Source: Leptothrix sp. (in: b-proteobacteria)
GTDB taxonomy: Bacteria > Pseudomonadota > Gammaproteobacteria > Burkholderiales > Burkholderiaceae_C
Direction: 5' to 3'
Assembly (NCBI GenBank): GCA_013822685.1
Contig: PNKV01000001.1
Span: 1 to 64,000 of the forward strand
DNA: 64,000 nt
Both the position numbers and the translations under genes were made by a program. How positions within the stretch are numbered: position 1 is the first letter of the stretch; every line of letters begins with the position of its first letter. Positions 1-6,716 of the stretch are shown in pieces. A model generated the notes under the pieces. It did not search any database. It was not told where the DNA came from and saw only the letters and a list, made by a program, of their open reading frames with translations.

Positions 1-16
1 GATCTATCTCGGTGAG

Positions 17-532
17 ATGTCTGTAGTGTGTTCCCATGCGCAGCAACTTTGTATGAGTAAAGTGTTGCACTTCAATTCCGAGGCCACCCTAGATCCAATG
101 AGAGCCATTTTTATCTACACACTTCTTGGTCCACCACTGGGTGGGTTGGCAGCTTTTTTCGTGGTTGCATATACTGGAAATTTGGCCCAGTTTGGAGAGC
201 CAGATGGACGCTGGCTAGAGGTATCAAGGCTATTAGCTGCAAGCTTAGCTTTCTCATTCCCATTCGGCGTTCTTCCAGCTCTTGCCGCAGGTTACACACA
301 CGTACTTTCCTATAAATACTTAAAGCTAAATCGCTTTTCTACCGTCTTAATTGTTTGCATTGCCGGAATTGGCGCCACCGCTATACTTCGTGCGGCCCTA
401 GGAAACTTGTCTCTGGCATTTGAGTCCTCGACTGGTTTAATGCTGTTGTGTGTGCCGCCACTAACGAGTACCCTACTTCTAGCCTCATTCATCACGAACA
501 AGCTGAAAAGCACATCATTACTCATGTCGTGA
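17..532 (+). CDS. hypothetical four-helix membrane protein
   Basis: I do not recognise the family. The product is hydrophobic, with four likely membrane segments at about residues 28-52, 67-97, 105-128 and 138-163, and short polar loops, so an inner-membrane location is expected. Start is uncertain: in-frame ATGs lie at 17, 53 and 98 and none has a convincing ribosome binding site; the membrane core begins only after the ATG at 98. The gene is AT-richer than the chromosomal genes beyond 5.8 kb and faces the same way as the cassette genes that follow, so it may be another integron cassette gene, but no attC is visible directly after it. Confidence 0.5.
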   Translation: MSVVCSHAQQLCMSKVLHFNSEATLDPMRAIFIYTLLGPPLGGLAAFFVVAYTGNLAQFGEPDGRWLEVSRLLAASLAFSFPFGVLPALAAGYTHVLSYKYLKLNRFSTVLIVCIAGIGATAILRAALGNLSLAFESSTGLMLLCVPPLTSTLLLASFITNKLKSTSLLMS

Positions 533-679
533 CCGTCAATGGAAAGTTCTAGTCAGGCATCCGTCTAAAAGCACTATCTGCTTGTTCTCTTGGATCGATT
601 TTCTAAAGGCATCTAGTAATGGCAATACCCAGCGCATCCTTGGTTTCTTCGGAGCATTGCCACAAGCAGCATTTGCATC

Positions 680-1105
680 ATGAGCCATGCCTGCAGACAT
701 CTCACCGAGACAGATCGCGTCAACATTGACACGATGCTCATGGCCGACCACAGCCAGCGCCAGGTGGCCAAGGCTTTGGGGTTCAGTGCCTCAACAATCT
801 CGCGCGAAGTCAGGCGAGCCGCAGTTCAGGGCTGCTGGCGCTACTTTGCATTCTTTGGCCAGCGCGTTCAACGTGCTGGCCGACGACGCGCCGGCCTGGC
901 TCGGCGCAAGCTGGGCAGTGACATCCGAACTCCGCTTTAGCGCACCGTCATCGCATGCCTGCGCCGCGGCTATTCTCCACAGTAAGTTGCTGGCAGACTT
1001 CGGTTCATGAACGCTCCAAGGCTTGTCAGCCACGAAACCATTTACTGCGCCATCTATGCCCAGCCTCGCGGCACGCTTCGCACCGAGCTCATCGCGCATT
1101 TCTAG
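680..1105 (+). pseudogene. IS30-family transposase relic
   Basis: The N-terminal helix-turn-helix typical of IS30 transposases is clear at 698-820, with the SQRQVAKALGFSASTISREV signature. The frame then breaks: after a stop near 940 the homology resumes in another frame with CLRRGYSP, followed by VAGRLRFMNAP and then VSHETIYCAIYAQPRGTL up to a stop at 1103-1105. The catalytic DDE half that should follow is missing and no terminal inverted repeats were found. This is a frameshifted, 3'-truncated remnant and cannot transpose. Confidence 0.8.
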
Positions 1106-1545
1106 GCACAGATCAACAGGCTTCGCGGGTCACGACTTGGTAGCCTGGCCAGTTTCAATCTGGCTGTCTGTCCCTCGGCAGCCTGCTCACCGCAACTCGG
1201 CGCCAAAGCGCCAGACGCCGTCGCCTTGTGGCTGCTCGTCCTACGGCGGCCAGTGCACTGTGGTGCCGTGGCAAGCCACCGCACTTGGCATGCGGCAGTC
1301 ATGGCCAAAGGCCATCAATGCCTGGCGCATTTCAAGTTTTGCGGCGAACTTGGGAGGCAGCAGGCCACAAGTTTTAGTGAACCAGCCCGCCTATCGCCGG
1401 TCTGCGAGTATTCGTCGGCTGGCTAGGCCGGGCATCAAGCAGAATATCTGTAATTCAAGTCAAGGGGGTGCAAGCGTGGCAAGGTCAAACATCTATCAGC
1501 AAAGCAAGGTCGGCTTGCCCTCATCAGCCGTTCCTTCTCGCCCCA
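1106..1545. other. 440-bp stretch without recognisable gene
   Basis: Both strands were read. The short open frames here (for example on + at 1226-1426) resemble no known family and lack ribosome binding sites. It lies between the IS30 relic and the first attC, so it may be the decayed body of a cassette whose gene was destroyed by the IS30 insertion; that is inference. Confidence 0.4.
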
Positions 1546-1638
1546 GCCTAACGGGCGATCAAGCCGACACCCACAAGTTTCACTTGTGGGCTCCCTATGC
1601 GCTTCGCGCTCCGGTGCCACTTACCTGTGGCGTTAGGA
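1546..1638 (+). other. integron attC recombination site
   Basis: The outer elements are GCCTAAC (R'', 1546-1552) and GTTAGGA (R', 1632-1638), complementary at six of seven positions and matching the inverse core RYYYAAC and most of the core GTTRRRY. Inside, AAGCCGACACC (L'') pairs with GGTGCCACTT (L') with an unpaired extra base, as attC sites usually show. Between them are perfect hairpins, CCCACAAG...CTTGTGGG and GCGC-TTC-GCGC. Length about 93 bp is normal. A gene begins 45 bp after R' on the + strand, as in an integron cassette. Confidence 0.75.
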
Positions 1639-1682
1639 TTTTCACGCGACCGACGTATGAAATACGAATCAGGGACTAAGTA

Positions 1683-2135
1683 ATGAAAAGAAAGTTCGTT
1701 GTTCTTCTAACAATCTCGGCATTGACTGGAGCTGTCATCAGCAAGCCAGCGCTCGCTCAAAACCGTATCCCCTCCGTATCTATTCGGCACATTTCCACGG
1801 CCTATGCAAACCAAGGAATTTGTTCGTTACGCTTTGGTCTTGGCACGTCAATGGGGAAAGGAGACGCGGGAGAGGTCACAGTGAAGCTCAAGTTCGTTGA
1901 CCCAAGAGGCCGTGAGATCTTCCAAGGTGAAATTTCCACATCTCTTGATGACTCGGAAGCCGGGCGATATCAAGAGGTATTCCTTGAAGATCAAAATGCT
2001 TGCCTCGATTCTTCGACAAAAATTCAAGTGTTGCGAGCCAGGGCAAAGATTGGCAAGAAAACCTTCGACCTATTGAAGCTTCGAAAGTTGGCTCTTGACG
2101 ACTTCAAGCCAATGACGATCATCATTCCAAAATGA
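1683..2135 (+). CDS. secreted small protein, cassette-borne (possibly IrmA-like)
   Basis: The 150-residue product starts with a clear Sec signal peptide: basic MKRKF, a hydrophobic core, and likely cleavage after PALAQ near residue 26. The mature part is a small beta-rich domain with two cysteines (about residues 48 and 107) that could form a periplasmic disulphide. The layout, GICSLRF near the start followed by a region of alternating strands, is reminiscent of IrmA-family secreted proteins, but I hold that at low confidence. The gene lies between one attC and the next, IS-split attC, so it is the single gene of an integron cassette. Base composition is AT-richer than the core chromosome. 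Confidence 0.65.
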   Translation: MKRKFVVLLTISALTGAVISKPALAQNRIPSVSIRHISTAYANQGICSLRFGLGTSMGKGDAGEVTVKLKFVDPRGREIFQGEISTSLDDSEAGRYQEVFLEDQNACLDSSTKIQVLRARAKIGKKTFDLLKLRKLALDDFKPMTIIIPK

Positions 2136-2218
2136 GTCAGATAGAGTTCACGCATTCGCCAGACGTACGCCCAAGATTTGGGCTAAGTCCATGCAACCTA
2201 TTTTGCTTGCGCGCACCA

Positions 2219-2280
2219 GCCTAACTGTAGGTTCAGCATGGACAAAAATGCTTCGCATTTTGCCAATTAACCTGGGCTAC
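2219..2280 (+). other. left part of attC site split by an IS1111 element
   Basis: GCCTAAC (2219-2225) followed by TGTAG begins an attC. A central hairpin (AAAATGC-TTC-GCATTTT) follows and the opposite arm returns as AACCTGGGCTAC(A) at 2269-2281. The missing partner of GCCTAAC is found at 3736-3742 (GTTAGGC), just beyond the insertion sequence. Joined, the two pieces give a perfect 12-bp outer stem, GCCTAACTGTAG with CTACAGTTAGGC, and an attC of about 70 bp. Confidence 0.75.
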
Positions 2281-2295
2281 AAGGGCTTCCCCATC

Positions 2296-2601
2296 TGTCA
2301 AGCAAAACGAATCCCGGCCAATAGCGCAAGCGATTGGCTTGATAAATATAAACCACCAATCTTCAGGGAGAACAAGCGCGGACATTGAGCAGGGATAAGG
2401 ACGGCGACACTAGAAACGCCTTTGTGGCAGCTCATCGCTGCGGGCCGTGATGAAGGGCGCGCGCAGGGGCTCCATTCGTTAGCCAAGGTCGCCAGATGGT
2501 GCCTTCCAAAGTTAACCGAGCATTCCCCGCGCAGGTCCAACCTGGCTCATCAACGCTGTCGTCACACCATGAAGATTCGGTTCATCAGTCGAGCGGCTTC
2601 A
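2296..2601 (-). ncRNA. candidate seekRNA/bridge RNA region of the IS1111 element
   Basis: IS110-family elements specify target sites with an element-encoded RNA; in the IS1111 group it is encoded in the non-coding end downstream of the transposase gene, which is this segment. It contains several short inverted repeats. At 2467-2484 the + strand reads GGGCTCCATTCGTTAGCC, which resembles the rebuilt target GGGCTACA-GTTAGGC: 13 of 15 bases agree if a TTC is allowed between the halves. The exact RNA ends cannot be set from sequence alone. Confidence 0.45.
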
Positions 2602-3618
2602 TCAAGCCAGCGGTTTGAACGCCTCGTCTTTGCTGAGCATCGCCCAAGCCATGCGCGCATTTTTGGCCGCAATGGCCACCACCGCTTTCCAGTAGCCTCG
2701 CCGCTCGGCCACGCTTTGCGCCCACCGGCTCAATCGGTCCGTCTTGTTCTTGCTGCTGATCAGCACCGCTCGGGCGCCCAGGATCAACAAGCATCTCAAG
2801 TACGAGTCGCCCGTTTTGGTGATGCGCCCCAGCCGCTGCTTGCCACCCGAGCTGTACTGCCCAGGCACCAGGCCCAGCCAGGCCGACGCTTGCCTCCCAC
2901 ACTTGAAGTCGTGGCCATTGCCAATGCTGGCAAGCAAGGCGCTGGCCGTGGTCGGGCCGATGCCGGGCATGGCCATCAACTGGCGGCCTCGCTCGTCGGA
3001 TTGCGCCATCACCTTGATGTGCTGGTCGTACTCGGCGATGCGCCCGTCCAGGTGGTGCAACTCGCTCAGACTGTCACCGATGGCGGTGTTGGCCCAACCG
3101 GGCAGGTCTTCCAGGTGCAGGCCCGCTTCGCGGCGAACCACTTCAGCCTTGAGCGGCAGCACGATGCCAAACTCCGACAGCAGGCCTCGGATGCGGTTGA
3201 TCGTGGCCGTGCGTTGCTCGACAAATCCTTGCCGCACCCGGTGGATGCTCAGTCGCCCTTGGGCGTCTTCGCTCTTGATCGGCACGAAGCGCATGTGCGG
3301 GCGCTGTACAGCTTCGCAGATGGCCTGCGCGTCGGCCGCGTCGTTCTTGCCTTTACGGCCACTGAGCCGGTACGGTGCCACGAACTTGGGCGCCATCAAG
3401 CGCACCGTGTGGCCAAAGGCCTGGAACTGGCGCGCCCAGTGGTGCGCACCAGAGCACGCTTCCATTCCAATCAGGCACGGCGGCAGCTTGGCGATCAGCT
3501 GCATCAGCGCTTCTCGCTTGACCGCAGGCTTGATCAGCGCCGCTTTGCCCGCTTCGTCGATGCCGTGTACTGCAAAAACGTTCTTGGCCAAATCCAGGCC
3601 GATGGCAATAATGCTCAT
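2602..3618 (-). CDS. IS110-family (IS1111 group) transposase
   Basis: A 338-residue DEDD recombinase. The N-terminal RuvC-like domain shows GLDLAKNVFAVHG (first Asp), MEACSGAHHWAR (Glu) and KGKNDAADAQAI (paired Asp). The middle is helical. The C-terminal domain has MPGIGPTTASALLA and WLGLVPGQYSSGGK with the conserved serine followed by RLGRITKTGD. All key residues appear intact, so it may be active. I chose the ATG at 3618 over upstream starts because AAGGGGA stands just before it and MSIIAIGLDLAKN is the usual N-terminus. It excises and integrates the element with an RNA guide. Confidence 0.9.
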   Translation of the reverse strand: MSIIAIGLDLAKNVFAVHGIDEAGKAALIKPAVKREALMQLIAKLPPCLIGMEACSGAHHWARQFQAFGHTVRLMAPKFVAPYRLSGRKGKNDAADAQAICEAVQRPHMRFVPIKSEDAQGRLSIHRVRQGFVEQRTATINRIRGLLSEFGIVLPLKAEVVRREAGLHLEDLPGWANTAIGDSLSELHHLDGRIAEYDQHIKVMAQSDERGRQLMAMPGIGPTTASALLASIGNGHDFKCGRQASAWLGLVPGQYSSGGKQRLGRITKTGDSYLRCLLILGARAVLISSKNKTDRLSRWAQSVAERRGYWKAVVAIAAKNARMAWAMLSKDEAFKPLA

Positions 3619-3735
3619 GACTTCCCCTTCCGAATGAACCGTTGATGGAGACTTCGCACTTCCCATCTTGGTCCTTCAAGACCGTTGCCGCCAATAGCTG
3701 GCCGATAGTTCGGGACGGGAAAGTCCCTTTCATCC

Positions 3736-3742
3736 GTTAGGC
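3736..3742 (+). other. right (R' core) part of the IS-split attC
   Basis: GTTAGGC, an exact complement of GCCTAAC at 2219-2225 and a canonical attC core. It abuts the right end of the IS1111 element, and a cassette-like gene starts 12 bp further on. Confidence 0.7.
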
Positions 3743-3753
3743 CTCCATAGCCC

Positions 3754-4071
3754 ATGAAATCCATTCGAGGTGCACCTGAAGCAAAGCTAAGACGAAGTTT
3801 TAAGTTGTCTTTAGCCATGGCAACTTTCTTCATCTGGTTAGCGGGAGCCACGTACGCAGAAATGCCGATTTCAAAACAAAGTGGAACGACTGACTTCGTT
3901 CTTTTCATCTCCCTCTTTCTGTGCGGCCTGAGCTTATTATCGAACTCATCTTTGTTCGTACGAGGATTTGTTTTCTCATGCGGCTTGTTTAGCCCTACAA
4001 GTCGTCGAACAAGCCTTCATGCGGCAATCTATTCTTTGGCGCTGCTAGCCCTTTACTTCTTTGCTCAATAG
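3754..4071 (+). CDS. small hypothetical membrane protein, cassette-borne
   Basis: The 105-residue product is unrecognised. It has a basic N-terminus and likely membrane segments at about residues 17-36, 46-63, 66-82 and 88-104. It begins 12 bp after the attC core at 3736-3742, the normal position of a gene in an integron cassette, and is AT-rich. No ribosome binding site is evident, which is common for cassette genes read from an upstream promoter. The insertion of the IS1111 element immediately upstream probably uncouples it from any promoter in the array. Confidence 0.55.
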   Translation: MKSIRGAPEAKLRRSFKLSLAMATFFIWLAGATYAEMPISKQSGTTDFVLFISLFLCGLSLLSNSSLFVRGFVFSCGLFSPTSRRTSLHAAIYSLALLALYFFAQ

Positions 4072-4251
4072 CAAGAAGAACTCACTATCCCAGCTGCTAG
4101 GCCCGGGACACAATGGTCAGCAGAAAATTAAGGGCGCAGCTATGCGGTTCGCAATCAAAATCACGGCACCCGGAAATGTTCTCAACGCATCGTCCACTTC
4201 GCGCATCAGCCTTTCAAGAAACAAGCCCTAGTGTGATTCGCAAAGGGTGTT

Positions 4252-4985
4252 TCATGCGGCCTCCATCGACACCAAGCGTAAGCCCAGCATCTCGGCCTTG
4301 CGCCGCAGGTTGATCTCAACGCGCTGTCGGTACCGTTCTTCGTAGTACGCCTGCCCTAATCCACGTATTCCTCGCTTTTGGTGATTATCGAGTAGATCAA
4401 CCTGGCTAGCTTACGCGCCGCCGCCGTGATGGCCTTGGGTTTGTCCATTTTGGCGCACATGCGCCGGTAATAGGCGCCCAGTGCCGATTGCCTGTTCTTC
4501 AAGCACGAGGTGGCCTGCCTTAATGCCTGCGCTGTCTTTTTGGCACATTTCTGCGTCTTGCTGCCCAGCACCTCGCTGCCAGATATCTTCGTACCCCCAA
4601 ACCAAGCCGCAAAGTGCTTGGCCGTCGGGAGTTTGCTCATGTCCACGCCCACCTCGGCCAGCACCGTCATGGCCGTGCACACATCAATGCCATCAATGTG
4701 TGTGAGGTCCACGCCGCACATCTGATAGCCGGCTACGCAGGTCAAGCTTGGGCTTGTTGCGGTGACTGGTCTTGCGGGCCTTGCCCGGCAAACGGTCATG
4801 CTGGCGCAACTCGATCATTTGCTGCTCAATGATCGCGTCGCAGTCGGCAACCTGCTTGGCGTAAAAATCAAATAACTCCAAGGCCTGCTTGAGGCAAACA
4901 CATGCTCATCGCGCCAGTTGCCACGGAGGCTCTGCACAATCTCTTCTTCGCTGGCCTTAATGCTCACGTTCCTCATCGCGGCCAG
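4252..4985 (-). pseudogene. IS110-family transposase relic, truncated and frameshifted
   Basis: Reading leftwards from about 4985 the minus strand encodes mid-protein sequence AAMRNVSIKASEEEIVQSLR, then ELFDFYAKQVADCDAIIEQQ (4881-4821), a frame change, then the C-terminal domain VDLTHIDGIDVCTAMTVLAE with KHFAAWFGGTKISGSEVLGS (4720-4550). After LIYSIITKSEEYVD another frameshift leads into YYEERYRQRVEINLRRKAEM, ending at 4252. The N-terminal catalytic half is absent. It belongs to a different branch from the intact IS1111-type transposase nearby. Confidence 0.8.
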
Positions 4986-5101
4986 CACATATGAGTTGCG
5001 CTCTCCGATATCAGGTATCGTTCTTCTCGGGCGTTTTGTTGTAATGTCAAGGTATCGCCCTTCTTCTTGCCGGAATCCCTATTTGAATCTGCGATCCATG
5101 G

Positions 5102-5176
5102 ACCTAACCCAAGCCACTGTCATAAAAATCAGACCAGCACCCGCCTACCAGCTTCGCTGGCAGTTGCATGTTAACT
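5102..5176 (+). other. degenerate attC-like site
   Basis: ACCTAAC (5102-5108, a correct inverse core) and GTTAACT (5170-5176, an imperfect core) bracket 75 bp. Next to them CAAGCCACTG pairs with CAGTTGCATG at eight of ten positions, and a CCAGC-TTC-GCTGG hairpin lies inside. A gene starts 26 bp further right on the + strand. Weaker than the other two sites. Confidence 0.4.
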
Positions 5177-5202
5177 CTGCGTCAACCGCGCATGCCCAAA
5201 AA

Positions 5203-5553
5203 ATGAATATTGACGCTGTCAAAGAGCACTGCAGCAGGTATTCCGGCGCTTCGTCAAAGTCGTATGGGCCACCCAGCAACGTGCTCGTCTACTACGCTGG
5301 TGGCAGAAAGTTTGCTTATTTCAAGACCAGTGAGCCGGAGCAGTGGCGTTTTAGCATTCGAACAACTCCGGAATACTTCTTAACACTCACTGACGTGCCT
5401 GGAATCAAGCCAGCGCGCTACATGGCCAGATTTCACTGGGTCACAATTGTGGACGTTGGTGCTGTCCCTAGCGACTATCTTCTCGAGCTAATTGATTGGT
5501 CATATACCAAGGCGGTCAATCGCACTAGGAAGAAGCTCCAACGCCATGGGTGA
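5203..5553 (+). CDS. MmcQ/YjbR-family protein
   Basis: A 116-residue protein of the MmcQ/YjbR (DUF419) family, a CyaY-like alpha/beta fold often called DNA-binding on structural grounds; its true role is unknown. Visible family features are NVLVYYAGGRKFAYF, SIRTTPEYFLTL, ARYMARFHWVTIV and LLELIDWSYTKAVN. I start at 5203 (MNIDAVKEHC), where family similarity begins; the open frame runs on upstream to 4918, but that part lies over the IS110 relic and is not credible. It follows an attC-like site closely, as a cassette gene would. Confidence 0.8.
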   Translation: MNIDAVKEHCSRYSGASSKSYGPPSNVLVYYAGGRKFAYFKTSEPEQWRFSIRTTPEYFLTLTDVPGIKPARYMARFHWVTIVDVGAVPSDYLLELIDWSYTKAVNRTRKKLQRHG

Positions 5554-5623
5554 GCAGCGTACCAATTCGAATTCGGATGTTGCGTTCATTCAAACGCGCA
5601 CGCTGCAAATAAACTTAAGAATT

Positions 5624-5688
5624 GCAGTTGGACAATAAAGCTAAATTTTGCATTTGATGCAATGCCTTAGCTTTAAGTCACAATTGCA
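5624..5688. repeat. large imperfect inverted repeat with inner hairpin
   Basis: Arms 5624-5644 and 5667-5688 share TAAAGCTAA exactly and GCA(G/A)TTG at the outer ends. Inside is a perfect stem TTGCAT-TTG-ATGCAA (5648-5662). It may be a bidirectional terminator or the end of the accessory region; it lacks attC core sequences. The remaining bases between the YjbR-like gene and the tRNA show nothing else. Confidence 0.5.
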
Positions 5689-5706
5689 GCACCCCATCGG
5701 GAGGGG

Positions 5707-5796
5707 TGGCGGAAGCGGTGAGATTCGAACTCACGGTAAGGTCGCCCCTACGCTAGTTTTCAAGACTAGAGCCTTAAACCACTCGGCCACACTTCC
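5707..5796 (-). tRNA. tRNA-Ser(UGA)
   Basis: The minus strand folds as a 90-nt class II tRNA. The acceptor strands are GGAAGTG and CGCTTCC, followed by a G discriminator and an encoded CCA. The anticodon loop is CTTGAAA with anticodon TGA, there is a long variable arm as expected for tRNA-Ser, and the T-loop is GTTCGAATC. Its 3' end faces the accessory region at 1-5700, a usual place for integrating elements. Confidence 0.95.
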
Positions 5797-5828
5797 TGGA
5801 AGGCCCGCATTGTAAGCCAAGCCAGGCC

Positions 5829-6653
5829 TCATTTGCCAGGCTTTTGCGACTGAGGGCAATCGATCTGGATCAACTCGCGCCCTTGGCCGTCAAGGCGCAC
5901 GGCGCTCAGTTGCCCACCCCAGACACAACCTGTGTCCAGCGACAGCAGCTTGTCCGTGTTGATCAACCCCAAAGTTGACCAGTGCCCAAAAGCCACTGGC
6001 GTGTCAGCCGTCCGCCGCCCCGGCAGCATGAACCAGGGCGCAAAACCAGCTGGTGCCTCGCCAGCGCCATCCTTGGTCGCAAACTCCATGGTGCCATCGG
6101 CGGCACAAAAGCGCAGGCGCGTCAGGCTGTTCACAATGCATCGCCATCGATCCGCGCCTTCCAAATCGTCTTGCCAGCGATTGGGTTGCGCGCCGTACAT
6201 CACGTTCAGGAAATCCCCAATGTCGGGGCTCTGGAGCATCGTTTCAACTTCTCTGGCCAAGGCCACCGTTTGCGCGGCATCCCATTGAGGCACCACGCCC
6301 GCGTGCACCATCAGCCAGCCATGCTCCCAAACCGCCATTCGGCGGTGGCGTAGCCAGTGCAACCAGTCTTCGCGATCCGGGGCCGACAGGATGCCATCCA
6401 GAGTGTCGTTTTTATGGGGTTTGCGCACGCCATGCGCCACGGCCAACAGGTGCAAATCGTGGTTGCCCAGCAGGCAAACCGCGGAATCACCCAGGCCGCG
6501 GAGCCGTTTGAGTACACCCAAGGAATCCAGCCCGCGGTTCACCAGGTCGCCCAAAACGTAGAGCCGGTCCCGCGAGGGAGAGAAGTCAATCGTGGCCAGC
6601 AACCGCTCAAGAGGGTCGCAACAGCCTTGCAAGTCGCCAACGAGGTAGATCAT
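5829..6653 (-). CDS. apaH: bis(5'-nucleosyl)-tetraphosphatase (symmetrical)
   Basis: ApaH hydrolyses Ap4A to two ADP and removes NpnN caps from RNA; it is cytoplasmic and metal-dependent. The 274-residue product has the phosphoesterase motifs GDLQGC (residues 6-11), GDLVNRG (35-41) and GNHD (63-66) in order and at normal spacing. I start at MIYLVGDLQG (6653) because the fold begins there; the frame runs to 6716 but those residues are not family sequence. It is divergent from the CNNM-type gene with 63 bp between. The tRNA-Ser gene lies just downstream. Confidence 0.95.
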   Translation of the reverse strand: MIYLVGDLQGCCDPLERLLATIDFSPSRDRLYVLGDLVNRGLDSLGVLKRLRGLGDSAVCLLGNHDLHLLAVAHGVRKPHKNDTLDGILSAPDREDWLHWLRHRRMAVWEHGWLMVHAGVVPQWDAAQTVALAREVETMLQSPDIGDFLNVMYGAQPNRWQDDLEGADRWRCIVNSLTRLRFCAADGTMEFATKDGAGEAPAGFAPWFMLPGRRTADTPVAFGHWSTLGLINTDKLLSLDTGCVWGGQLSAVRLDGQGRELIQIDCPQSQKPGK

Positions 6654-6668
6654 GGCACCGATTCTGCT
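6653..6668 (+). promoter_or_regulatory. weak sigma-54 -24/-12 candidate
   Basis: TGGCACCGATTCTGCT: the -24 half is good (TGGCAC) and GC stands at -12, but the second half has CTGC for TTGC. It overlaps the apaH start codon and reads toward the CNNM-type gene at 6717. It may be chance. Confidence 0.25.
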
Positions 6669-6716
6669 ACGCTTCGGCGGTGAAAATCGATGGCCCGGCC
6701 ATGCCCGGCGCCCCAC

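Larger units (their letters stand above)
2281..3735 (-). mobile_element. IS1111-group (IS110 family) insertion sequence in attC
   Basis: An element of about 1455 bp. Its subterminal inverted repeats are AAGGGCTTCCCCATC at 2281-2295 and, read on the other strand, AAGGGACTTTCCCGTC at 3729-3714 (13 of 16 positions with one gap). A six-base tail TCATCC separates the right repeat from the target; such asymmetric subterminal repeats are typical of the IS1111 group. There is no target duplication, as expected for the family. The left edge is uncertain by one base because A2281 could belong to the attC. It carries one transposase on the minus strand and about 300 non-coding bases downstream of it. 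Confidence 0.8.

Noticed and set aside
1226-1426. Short plus-strand ORF before the first attC
   Set aside because: No ribosome binding site, no family resemblance, and unusual Cys/His-rich translation.
2226-2281. The hairpin after the secreted cassette gene as a plain terminator
   Set aside because: The outer arms only make sense with GTTAGGC at 3736, which completes an attC; it has no T tract.
2422-3645. Long plus-strand open frame over the IS1111 element
   Set aside because: Antisense to an intact transposase with all catalytic residues; the translation resembles no protein.
4918-5202. Upstream extension of the YjbR-like frame, giving a 211-residue protein
   Set aside because: It lies over the antisense of the IS110 relic and an attC-like site; family similarity begins only at 5203.
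6653-6668. Sigma-54 site upstream of the CNNM-type gene as part of the regulon
   Set aside because: The -12 half is imperfect and it overlaps the apaH start codon; GG-N10-GC alone is common in GC-rich DNA, so it was kept only as a weak feature.
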